In this document: positions 39,501 to 51,500 of the stretch, in pieces | How the letters are laid out: every line of letters begins with the position of its first letter | Numbering within the stretch: the stretch's first letter is position 1 | DNA from: Tridacna crocea | Lineage: Eukaryota > Mollusca > Bivalvia > Cardiida > Cardiidae | Direction of reading: 5' to 3' | Length of the DNA stretch: 64,000 nt | NCBI GenBank assembly: GCA_943736015.1 | Contig: OX031058.1 | Location: forward strand, 22,159,001-22,223,000 | Position numbers and translations under genes: made by a program | Notes under the pieces: generated by a model | The model's database searches: none | Seen by the model: the letters and a program-made list of their open reading frames with translations, nothing else | Told to the model about the DNA's origin: nothing

Positions 39501-42500
39501 CTAAGTTGCAAAAATGCCCTACATTTAGAAAGTAATGCAATGTTTGTTTTGCTTAACCATATGTTTTAGCCAATCTGACATTGTGTTACTTTATATAATC
39601 TACTTATGCTTATTTATTAGTGAATATGGATTCAGACTGTAATAAACATGCAGTCTAATCTTTAACTCTTTACCACACGAGAAAATTTTAGACTGGTCCA
39701 AATTGAAAGCATTTGCAGACGACAAAATAAAGGTGACTCAAAAATTGAAATTTGTTCTGGGAAGGGTAGAAAACGCTGTGGGAAAAGGAGAAAATGCTGG
39801 TTTCCAGCATTTTCTCCTTTTCCCACAGTGTTTTCAAAAGGCTTCTTTCTCAGGGGCGTCAAAAGTAGGGATTGTGTGGTAATGGGTTAATCCACACTGT
39901 ATGTTACCTTCCACAAATTCTGACTAGAGATGCAGAGAAAGTGCAGTATTTGGATCTTCCTCCTGATGATTGATAATTTCAATTGGATCCTTCTGGTGTT
40001 GTAAGGGTTGAATTTTTAATAGTACCGATACTAAGGCTTAACCCCTTACCCCATAAGGCATTTCTATGGTATCTCTAACTGACCCTAAATAACAGCAAGG
40101 ATGAAGCCATTTCTTATGTGTATATGACACCTTTTGATAATGTAGAAAACATTGTGGCAAAAGGTGAAATTGCTCGTCACGAGCAATTTCACCTTTTGCC
40201 ACAATGTTTTCCAAAGGCTCCTGCAAGCAGTGCGTAGAAATGAGTATCTGTGGAGTAAAGGGTTAAAGAAGAGGTGCCTCTGTGTCTCGGTGGTTGCATA
40301 ATATTCTGTAGTAAGGAAATCCTGATCAGATCCCTTCTTGGCTGTGATGATAATATTATAGGAAAGTCCAAAGGCCAGACACTGCAGACCCAAAGCCTAG
40401 TAATAATAGAACCCAGGAACAACTAAAAGAGAGACCTGCTGCTGTGATATTACTGAATCGTTGATTGATGCCACATAAAACGCTATTTAACAAATTCAAG
40501 CATAAAAGATGAAGATTACTTTACAGAATTCAAGTTCAATATAGAAATTTAGAAATACATGTATAAACATTGTGGAATATGGAGAAACAATTCTAAATGG
40601 AAAATCAATCTTTCGTAAAAAGCTTTTTTTCTTTCCCTTCAAAAAACTTTCTTAGAGCAACCCCCCCACCCCCCACGTCCTCCTCTCTTAAAGTAGTCAC
40701 CCACATTGGCAGTTAAAAGTTAAACACACAGAAAAACTTAACTCTTTACCACACAATCCCTACTTTTAACGACCCTGAGAAAGAACCCTTTTGAAAACAT
40801 TGATGGAAATGGAGAAAATGCTGGTAACCAGCATGTTCTCCTTTTCCCACAATGTTTTCTACCCTGCTGGTACCAAATTTCATTTTTTGAGCTACGTTTA
40901 TTTTGTAGTCTGGAAGTGCTTTCAATTTGGGCCAGCCTAAAATTTTGTCGTTTGGTAATAGGTTAAGCCTGTCAAAGATCTGCAATTAACTAATTGGCTT
41001 TAGATGTATATGCATACTTCAACAACAAGATTAGCCTTGATGCTGATATAATATTACCTCTAGCACATACATGTACTGTACAAAAAGCCTTCATGTTAAT
41101 AACTGTTGACACTTATAACACTTATCTTAAAATTTGTCAGATTGTTCTCAAATAAGCTTCATGAATGATCTTCCATAGATTCAATCTTCAATGAATATAT
41201 AATAAAACAAGCAATTTCGTTAAAATGATATCCCCCGCCGAAAAAGAGCTTTTTTGATACAAACGTATAGGAGGTATTCTGTTTTGCTTGTACATGTGGC
41301 CTTTTTGTTATTGGTCCATGATGATATTATACATTAAGCTCCCTTGTTCCATGGCACAGGATTTCATTACATAAAAAAATATAAAAGAGGTCCATAACAG
41401 GATTATACATTAAGTATCCTTTTGGCAGAACTTGGCATTTCATAAAAGTTGGAGATACACTGACAAAAAAATAAATTTGACATAAAGTCCCCTTTTTCCA
41501 TGATACAGTGATAAATTGCAAAACCCTGACAACATGTGCTAGGTCGCATGATCTGTGAAAATCTCATCCAAATCTGTTGAGATATGTCCAGTAATTAAAG
41601 AGATACAGGTTAAAAATGAACTTGTAACATGAAGCCCCCTTATTCCATGATGAAGCTACAAATCCCAAAACCTTGACAATATGGCATAGGTGACATGATC
41701 ATGTGAAATTCCATCCAAATCTGCTAAGAAATGTGGGAGGTGTTGTGTAAGGTCACATGATAATGTAAAAATTCCATTCAAATCTACCAAGAAATGTGGG
41801 AGGAGTTGCCTTCACAAGAAATAGAATAAAATAAAACATGAAGCCTCCTTTTTTCATGACGCAGCCACAAATTGCAAAACCTTGAGAATATGCGATAGCT
41901 CAGATGATAAACATTCTGTGAAAATTCCATTGAATTGTGTCAAGAAATATGGGACGAGTTGCATTCACAAGAAATAAAATGAAATAAAACATGAAGCCCC
42001 CTTTTTTCATGACGCAGCTACAAATCGTAAAACCTTGAGAATATGCGATAGGTCAAATGATGAGAAACATTCTGTGAAATTCATTTCAATTCTGTCAAGA
42101 AATATGGGACTAGTTGCATTCACAAGAAATAAAATGAAATAAAACATGAAGCCCCCTTTTTTCATGATGCAGGTACAAATCGCAAAATGTTGACAATATG
42201 CAATAGGTGAGATGACAAGAAATATTCTGTCAAAATTCTATTCAATTCCGTCAAGAAATGTGGAATGAGTTGCCTTCAAAAGAAATGGAATCAAATATAA
42301 CATGAAACCCCCTTTTTCCATGACACCTTATTACAAAAACAAGGGCAAATAATTGTGGTGTTGCACGGTCAATGTAGGTGAAACTTTTTTTCCTGCATTT
42401 CCTAATGGACGTTGGCAGATGTGACAAGTTCCATGTAGAAACTTTGTATAGTTTTGAAGAGAAGACTCCAAACATTAAAAGTGTACTTAAGTGTAACTTA

Positions 42501-45500
42501 AGTGAAACTTAAAATCGCTCTCAGTCAGCCATTTTGCATCGAATCAAAAAAACAAAAAAAGTGTCACTGGAGAATGGGTCATTGTACATGTGTATAAAGT
42601 TTCATGAAATTCCGTCCAATGGTATTGGAGATATTTGCCGGGACGGACACACGGACGGATGGTCTTACGAGACGGACCTTGTGAGGTCGAATTGCTCTTT
42701 ATTCAATACACCAAAATAACCCCACAAACTTAACCCCACAAGCTAACCCTGACCCCACAAACCCTAAACCTACAAACCCTAACCCTAACCCCATACCTAC
42801 CAGATAGACAGAAGGAACCCCATAGAGACTAAATGTACAATTACCCCTAACCCCACAATGTCGGGCTCGTAAGGCCGGACAGACGGACGGAAGGATGGAC
42901 AACGCTAAAACTATATCCCTCCGCCTACGGCGGGGGATAACAAGAGGGCCACCTGAATTTTTGAGAGGACCATAGCCAATTTTTTATGAGGTATTGAAAC
43001 ACTGGAAACAAATCATTATTTTGCCAAGCAATTTTCAAAAGGTCACCTGTAAAAGTCATTTCAAAATCTGACCAGCAGTTTCAGAAAAGAAGAATTTTTA
43101 AGCGTTTCTTAATTTCCATATAGTGCAAGTAGCCCCCATCCACGAATGTTTCTTGACGAACAATTTTCGAAAAGGGTCATTCAAAAGAACATTTTTGTGA
43201 AATTATTTTAAAATCTGACCAGTCGTTTCTGAGAAGAATTTTCAAGAATTTCTTCATGTCTGTATAGTGCAAGTAGCCCCCATTTTCTTGACAGATCAAA
43301 ATTTTGCGAACAATTTTTGAAAATGGTCACCCAAGGAACATTGCTATAAAATCATTTTAAAATCTGACCACGGGTTTCAGAGAAGAATTTTCAAGAATTT
43401 GTTCATTTCCATATAGTGCAAGTAGCTCCCATTTACGAGAGCCATGTTTCTTGACAAATCAAAATTTCACGAACAAGTTTTAAATAGGGTCACCCAAGAA
43501 ACATGTCTGAAATTATTTCAAAATCAGACTAGCCCTTCAAAAGAAGAAGAATTTTTAAGAATTTCTTTATTTCCAAATAGCGCAAGTAGCCCCCATTCAC
43601 CAGAACCATGTTTCTTGACGGATCAACATTTCATGAACACTTTTGAAAGTCACCAAAAGAACATCACTGTGAAATTATTTCAAAATCTGACCAGCAGTTT
43701 CAGAGAAGAAGAATTTTTAAGAATTTCTTCATTGTCGTATAGTGCAAGTAGCCCCCATTCACCAGAGCCATGTTTCTTGATGGATCAAAATTTTGCATTC
43801 AATTTTCGAAAAGGGTCACCCAAGGAACATCTCTGTGAAATTATTTTTAAATCTGACCAGCATTTACAGAAAAGAAGATTTTTAAATAATTTCTTAGAAA
43901 ATTCCATTTGGTTGCTATGGCAACCAGGGTTTTTGACGGAATCAAATTCTGTGATCACTTTTTAAAGAGGACCTTATAAGGAATATTCTAGCCAAGTTTG
44001 GTCCAAACTGGCCCAGCGGTTTAGGAGGAGTTGATGTTTAAAGAACTGTTGACAATACATGACGGACACCGGGTGATCCTTAAAGCTCCCCATCAGCATG
44101 TTGTGCTCAGGTGAGCTAAAAAAGATAAAAACATTATTTCTATTCATGCCTTACCATTAGATTTTGCTTGTGTTGGAGCACCAGTTGATTTTCTGGCAGC
44201 CATTTTATTTTCATTGTGTTCTTTTCCCAGGACTGTCCTTGGTGATATTCTAGGCAATGTTTTGGGAGATTTAAAGCTGAAGTTGAAATTCAGGTTCTTT
44301 GTGCTGAAAACAGTTGGCTGGAAGGGTGTTGTCTTGTTTGGGTTAGACTTCCTTGGCTTCTGTACCTTAGTGAATGGGAAAAAAATAGAGAAAAAAAAAG
44401 ATTAGCTTCTTACCTATAAAAGACTCCTGGAAGTATTTACAAATTGAAAACTGCATCCTTAGTGTAATACTAGATTTACAAAGTAATCCAATCTCTGATT
44501 AGCTAAACCAAATGGTTTAGCTAATCAAAAATTGTTTAACTTTAAGGTTTAAAAAATTCTCTAAAATTACATGAAGAATGCTATTGTGTATAAATTCTTT
44601 GTTGGCGCCAGCCAAAAATGTTTAGTAGTTTCAAGTAGCCAAAACCTGGGTTCAGTTCACTGATCTGATAACCCAGTCATGCATGACCAATATATAGCTA
44701 GGTCTATAGCTCTGCAACATTCGTAAAATTTGTTTTTTATTTTTTTTTTTATAGTTCTGAAGGTCTGATTGCTTACATCAAGTATTGAAACATCTTAACC
44801 CATTACCACACAATCCCTACTTTTGATGCCCCTGAGAAAGAAACCTTTAGAAAACATTGTGGGAAAAGAAGAAAATGCTGGAATCCAGCATTTTCTCCTT
44901 TTCCCACAATGTTTTATACCCTTCACAAAACAAATTTCAAATTTTCAGTCACTTTGATTCTGTCGTCTGCAAATGCTTTCAATTTGGACCATTCTAAAAT
45001 ATTGTCGTCTGGTAATGGGTTAAGTCTACATGACTAAATTGCAAATTCTTTCAATCTAGATGAGTCTGAAACTGTGCAGTCTGCTTAAGTTTAAAACAGC
45101 TGCTTGATTTTCTCCTAACCAATCAACAATTTCAAGCATTGCAAGAAATATGTATGAATCTACTTTTGATCAAATTCATTGCAAAATGATTCAAGAAAAT
45201 ACTGTTTCACATTTAGCCTTTCTAGAACTGCCACTGAATCACCAAAATATATCTGGCTATAATATTTTTCATTCTGCGAAATTATGGAGCTAGTGATCAT
45301 TAGTTTTTGACATATAAACAAACCAAAATATTCACTGGAAAAGAATCTTATATGGCTATATAAAGCTTAGTTTTGTTTAAACAAATTTATTTTACATCAA
45401 TTGAGAAATAAGTTCTAATCTATCTCGATTCTGCTCCCTGAAAACTACACCAGAACTTGGGCCGAATGTGTGGGCAAATCAAAAATTCCAAAGCTTTCAC

Positions 45501-48500
45501 CTGCTCCTGGGTATCAAACTCAAGACCTAATAGTTATGAAAGCCCAGGCTCTACCTCATTATCACAGACACAACACTATACAGAGCTTAAAAGGTCAGCT
45601 GCTAGACTTTTTTTTATTCAGGGCCCATATTCACAAATAATTTGAAGTTGTTGACTCTTGAAATTACTTTAAAAAATATGAATACAATTACCTGCATTTT
45701 TTCCTTTTTCAACAAAGTTTTCAAACCCAATTTTACCTGGATTGATACACATGGGAATGTTTGATAAAAATTTAACTTATTCACCTTGTTTTCAATGCCC
45801 TCTGGTGTTTTGTGTGACTTCAATTTCTTCATGACGGAGGTTACTTCTTCTGAGATTATCTTAGCCTTCTTAGCAGAAGAGGTGATTTCTTCTGCCCTTT
45901 TCCTTTTCTTCTCTAAGTATACATCAATCGAATCAAACTTCTCAAAATTCTTCTTGTGAATTTTATCCCAATCTTTATTTCCTGGGAACAGGAAAACAAG
46001 GGTATATAGAGGATGCTTAAATTTATCAGAATTTTTAAGTACCAAAGTCATAGGAAAAAGAACATTAAACTTGATCCATTACCACACAATATCAACTTTT
46101 AATGACCCTGAGAAAGAAGCCTTCTGAAAACATAGTGGGAAAAGGAGAAAATGCTTGTAACCAACATTTTGTTCTTTTCCCACAATGTTTTCTACCTCAT
46201 CAAAATGAAATTGCACACTGAATTTGTAGTCTGCCAATACATGTACTTTCAATTTGGACTATTCTAAAATTTTGTCGTCTGGTAAAGGATTATTTGAAAA
46301 CTGTTTATGAACAAACTTACAGTGATACAATAAAACCAATTTTGATAAATTGATATGTAATTCATATGCATAGCCTTAACCTTTTAACTACCAAATGACA
46401 GTGTTAGCCTTGGCTAAATTGAAAGTAGTTGCAGAGAACAAAGTACATGCAGTTTATTTCTGTCCTTGAAATGGAAGAAAACATTTTTGGTATAGGCAAA
46501 AATGAAGGCTATCAATATTTCTCCTATTCCCACATTGTTTTCAAGTCTTCTTCTTCAGGATCCTTAACTCTTTACCATACAACAAAATCTTAGACTGGTT
46601 CTAATTGAAAGTGTTTATAGACAATAAAATAAACGCGACTCAAAAATTGAAACTTGATCCTGCAAGAGTAGAAAACAATCAAAACATTGTGGGAAAAGGA
46701 GAAAATGCTGGTTACCAGTATTTTCTCCCTTTCCAAGAATGTTTCTTATAGGCTTTTTATTCATTGTCTTTAACCCTTTACTCCATAGATACTCATTTTG
46801 ACACATAAACAACAGACATTTTTTGAAAACATTGTGGGAAAAGGAGAAATTGCTCGTAACGAGCAATTTCTCCTTTTTCCACAATGTTTTTCACTCAATC
46901 AGATAATTGTTTCCCCATTTGTCCATGTTTTTGACATCATATGTTTATTTGCTGCTGAATTGAAGGAGCCTAAAATTGGCATATGAGGTAAAGGGCTAAA
47001 AGTCAGGATTGTGTAGTACAGAGTTAAAATATGATATTGCCTGGTAATGGGTAAACAATGTGATAACTGCTCTGAAGGGACGTCATGATGATATAGGGCT
47101 CTAAATAAAATGAACTTTTCATAAAAAATTGTAGTTCATTTACAAGTGTATCAATAGTTGATGAATATGTTGATGCCTACAGTAATTGTTAAATTTTTGA
47201 AATCATGTTACTGTATAACTAGATAAAAGCAAGTTTAGTCCTTGAGGTATTTCTCCTTTGTGTCTCTGGTAGAACTTTACCATTGCACCATTGATAAATG
47301 GTTTTCAGAATCTACCATACCAAAGGCCACAACAAAATACCCTGCCACAGAACACGTTCACTATGGTCATTTCCAGGGAGGATTAAGCTTGAGCTGCCTA
47401 CAACAAATCCAAAATTTAACCCTTTCCCTCATCCAAATACCTTTTGATGATAATGCAATTGAAGATTTTTAACAGTCTTTACTCTAAAACATTGAGCAAT
47501 TGCCCATAACAAAGATTTATCTATCACACATTTTGAGGATCATTTTTATATCTCATTTCTATATGAATACTTTTGATACTGCTCCCTTAACCCTTTACCA
47601 AACGACAAATTTTAGACTCTTCCAAACTCAAAGTGGTTGCAGATGACAATTTCAAATTTGATAAAGATGGCAGAAAGTTCTCCAGATGGGTAGAAAACAC
47701 TGTGGGAAAAGGAGAAATTGCTCGTTACGAGCAATTTCTCCTTTTCCCACAGTGTTTTCAAAAGAGTTGTACTGCATACACGTAAAAACAAGGTCTTGTT
47801 TGGGAAAGGGTTAACCCTTTACCAACCAATCCCTAGTTTTTACAACCCTGAGATAGAAGGTAGCCAACATTTTCTCCTTTTCTCACAATGTCTTCTACCA
47901 TGCTGGAAATCAATTTAAATTATTAAATAATGTTTATTTTGTCGTCTGCACGACTGCAACTGCTTTCAATTTGCACCAGTGAAAAATTTTGCTACTTAGT
48001 AAAGAGTTACCATTTTTGTAAGACAGCCATTCACGAGATTTTGTAACCAGATACAATTTGATCTAGTGTTGCTGAAATTAGCAAAATTGAGTTTGAAATT
48101 GCAGAAGAAAAGGTGTATAAAACATGTTCAAGACCTGGTGTTATCGGCTTAGACTCCTGTCTTTTCTTCAGAAATGCTGCAAACCTTGGTATATTGCTGT
48201 TTGTACTGGACACACTAGCTTCACCGGCTTTGCCTAAAGTTGAAAGAATTTGTTTGAATTCTACAATACATGATAAATACAATTGTCCATGTTTTCTCTA
48301 TCCTCTCACAACTGATTCAGTTTGTTGTCAAAGTATCAGCCTTCATTACTTCACCAACAAGTAAATGTTAGAATTTCCAGTAGACAACTCTTAACCAGAT
48401 GGCAAAATTTTAGCCTTGTCCAAACTGAAAGCATTTGCATTCAACTATTTCAACTTGGCTTCAACAGTTTTTTTTTTTTTTTAAATCTTTTTTAATATGG

Positions 48501-51500
48501 TAGGAAATACATGTATTGTGAGAACAGGAGAAAATACTGGTAACCAGCATTTTCTCCTTTTCTCACAATATTTTCAAAAGGCTTCTTTCCCAGGTCATTA
48601 GTAGATGGCACTGTTCAGTAAAGGTTTAAAAATCAAGCTCTGTTTCCAAACCAAAAAAAGCCCCTCATCAGGTCAAAGATTGTGTCAGGTCATTTGCTAA
48701 TAAATGAAATGGTTATAGATATATATTGATAGCCTTCCCAAATCTCATTTGTGAAGAATACATATGCCATTATCCACTGCATGAATTGTTTTCTACCTTG
48801 TAGCAGACTAATGTTGGAAATATTGTGGTAAAAGGAGAACTGCTGGTAATGGCAATACAGGTGATCTGCTGTAAAAGGCAAACAGTTGTCTAAGGTAGGA
48901 TGTATTAACTCTTTACCAGCCCAAAAAATGCTAGGTCTGCCCAAATCAAAATATTTGCAGACAACAAATGAAATTTAGCTTATTTTACAGGACTGGACTT
49001 TTGAAAAAGAACAAATAGTGAGGAAAGAAGATGCTGGCTGCCAGCATTTCCTCCTTTTCCCTCAATGTTTAAAAAAAAAAACCTTTTCCCATGAGCCCAT
49101 TAAAATTTTGGTGACAAAACAAAACAAGAGGGCCATGATGGCCCTGAAATCGCTCACCTGAGTTTATTGACCAAACATGCACCATCTAGTTTCCCAGTGA
49201 CCTAGTTTTTTATCAGACATTACCCATCATCAAACACTTTTGAGATATCAATAAGACAAACATTCTGGCCAAGTTTCATGAGTATTGGACTGAAAATGTG
49301 GCCTCTACAGTGTACAAAAGGTTTTTCTAAGATTTCATCAAGTGACCTAGTTTTGGACCCGACAATTACCCATTATCAAACTCTTTTGAGACATCACCAA
49401 AACAAACATTCTGACCAAGTCTGAAGAATATCAGGCAGAAAATGTAGCCTCTAGAGTGTACACAAGGTTTTTCTAATATTTGACCCATTGACCTAGTTTT
49501 TGACTCCACATGACCCATTTTCAATCTCATTCAAGGTATCACCAGGACAAATATAATGAACAAGTTTTAGGAGTATCAGACTGAAAATGTGTCCTCCAGA
49601 GCATACAAAAGGTGTTTATAACATTTGACCTATTGACCCAGTTTTTGACCCAACATGACCCATTTTCAAACTCATCCAAGATATTATAAAGGCAAACATT
49701 CTGACTAATTTTCAAGAGTGTTGGACTGAAAATGTGGCATCCAGAGCATATACAAGGTTTTTCTAAGATTTGACCTGGTGACCTAGTTTTTAACCCCCAA
49801 TGACCCATTTTCAAACCTGTCTGAGATATCATCAAGACAAACATTCTGACCAACTTACAAGAGTTTCAGACTGAAAATGTGGCCTTTAGAGCCTACAAAA
49901 GGTTTTTCTAAGATTTGACCTAGTGACCTAGTTTTTGACCCCACATGACCCATTTTCGATCTTGTCCGAGATATCATCCAGACAAATATCCTGACCAACT
50001 TTCATGAGTATCCAACTGAAAATGTGGCCTCTAGAGCGTACAAAAGGTTTTTCTAAGATTTGACCTAGTGACCTAGTTTTTGACCCCACGTGACCCATTT
50101 TCGAACTCGTCCGAGATATCATCCAGACAAACATCCTGACCAACTTTCATGAGTATCCATCTGGAAATGTGGCCTCTAGAGCGTACAAAAGGTTTTTCTA
50201 AGATTTGACCTAGTGACCTAGTTTTTGACCCCACGTGACCCATTTTCGAACTCGTCCGAGATATCATCCAGACAAACATCCTGACCAACTTTCATGAGTA
50301 TCCGACTGAAAATGTGGCCTCTAGAGCGTACAAAAGGTTTTTCTAAGATTTGACCTGGTGACCTAGTTTTTGACCCCACGTGACCCATTTTCGAACTCGT
50401 CCGAGATATCATCCAGACAAACATCCTGACCAACTTTCATGAGTATCCGACTGAAAATGTGGCCTCTAGAGCGTACACAAGGTTTTTCTAAGATTTGACC
50501 TGGTGACCTAGTTTTTGACCCCACGTGACCCATTTTCGAACTCGTCCGAGATATCATCCAGACAAACATCCTGACCAACTTTCATGAGTATCCGACTGAA
50601 AATGTGGCCTCTAGAGCGTACACAAGGTTTTTCTAAGATTTGACCTGGTGACCTAGTTTTTGACCCACGTGACCCATTTTCGAACTCGTCCGAGATATCA
50701 TCAGGGTTCTCCCTAGGTCCAGAATCCCAAGAGTCATTGACCCTTGGGCCTAAATTTTCAAGAGTCAAAATGGAATTTCCAAGAGTCAAATAGTGATGGC
50801 CAAGGGTCAAAACTATCATAGAGAAATAAGAGTGAAATCCTGAAAGCATTCCATTTATATTCTTTGTTTATGGGTAGGAAATTAGATAAGAAAATACCCT
50901 TTAAATGCAGTGGACAGAAGAAATTTAAATTGCAGCCCTAGTATGCAATTCATCTTGATAAATAAATGGACACAAATAACATTTGACTAGATCATAATTA
51001 TTTTAGACATTTGCAGACAACAATTCAAATGTGGCTAAAACAACTTAATTGGTCTTTCTTGGCCTAGAACATTGAGGAAAAAGGGAGAATGTAAAGGGCC
51101 ATTAAAGTGTTATTTCTTAAGATTTAAGTTTTCTTTTCTTGTCTACATTCTCTTTCTTTCACTATTCTTTCAGCACTAATAATTCAAGACAAGAAGACCT
51201 AACCTCCATCTTCCCCCCCCCCCTCCACACACACACACACACACACAATCTATTAATCTCAGAAAAAAATTCCTAATTTATAAACAGAGATTTTAGCTTT
51301 CACTTATTGTTTCATAAAGAAATAAGTATAAATTCACTGTTTAAATTTGTAACTAAAGATGAAAAGATAGTTTGAAGTGCCTCTGATCGGACGATGTCAA
51401 ACTGATTTCTGTTGTGTCATGGGTTTTCACGTTTTTTCTAGCGATCTTTTTTTTTAAATCTGTTAATTCTTTTACAAGTATTAGTGCATGTTTTGACATA

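Noticed and set aside
43444-43965. 173-codon ORF with internal repeats ([13 protein letters not shown])
   Set aside because: It lies entirely inside the tandem units of the 42941-44123 element, and the repeats follow the DNA period.
49928-50578. Series of 71-codon ORFs on the minus strand with nearly identical sequence
   Set aside because: They arise from the 145-bp tandem core of a Helitron-like element. Their 145-bp offset and overlap show repeat periodicity, not a protein array.
49910-50701. CRISPR array
   Set aside because: The repeat unit is 145 bp with no unique spacers, inside a eukaryotic mobile element.
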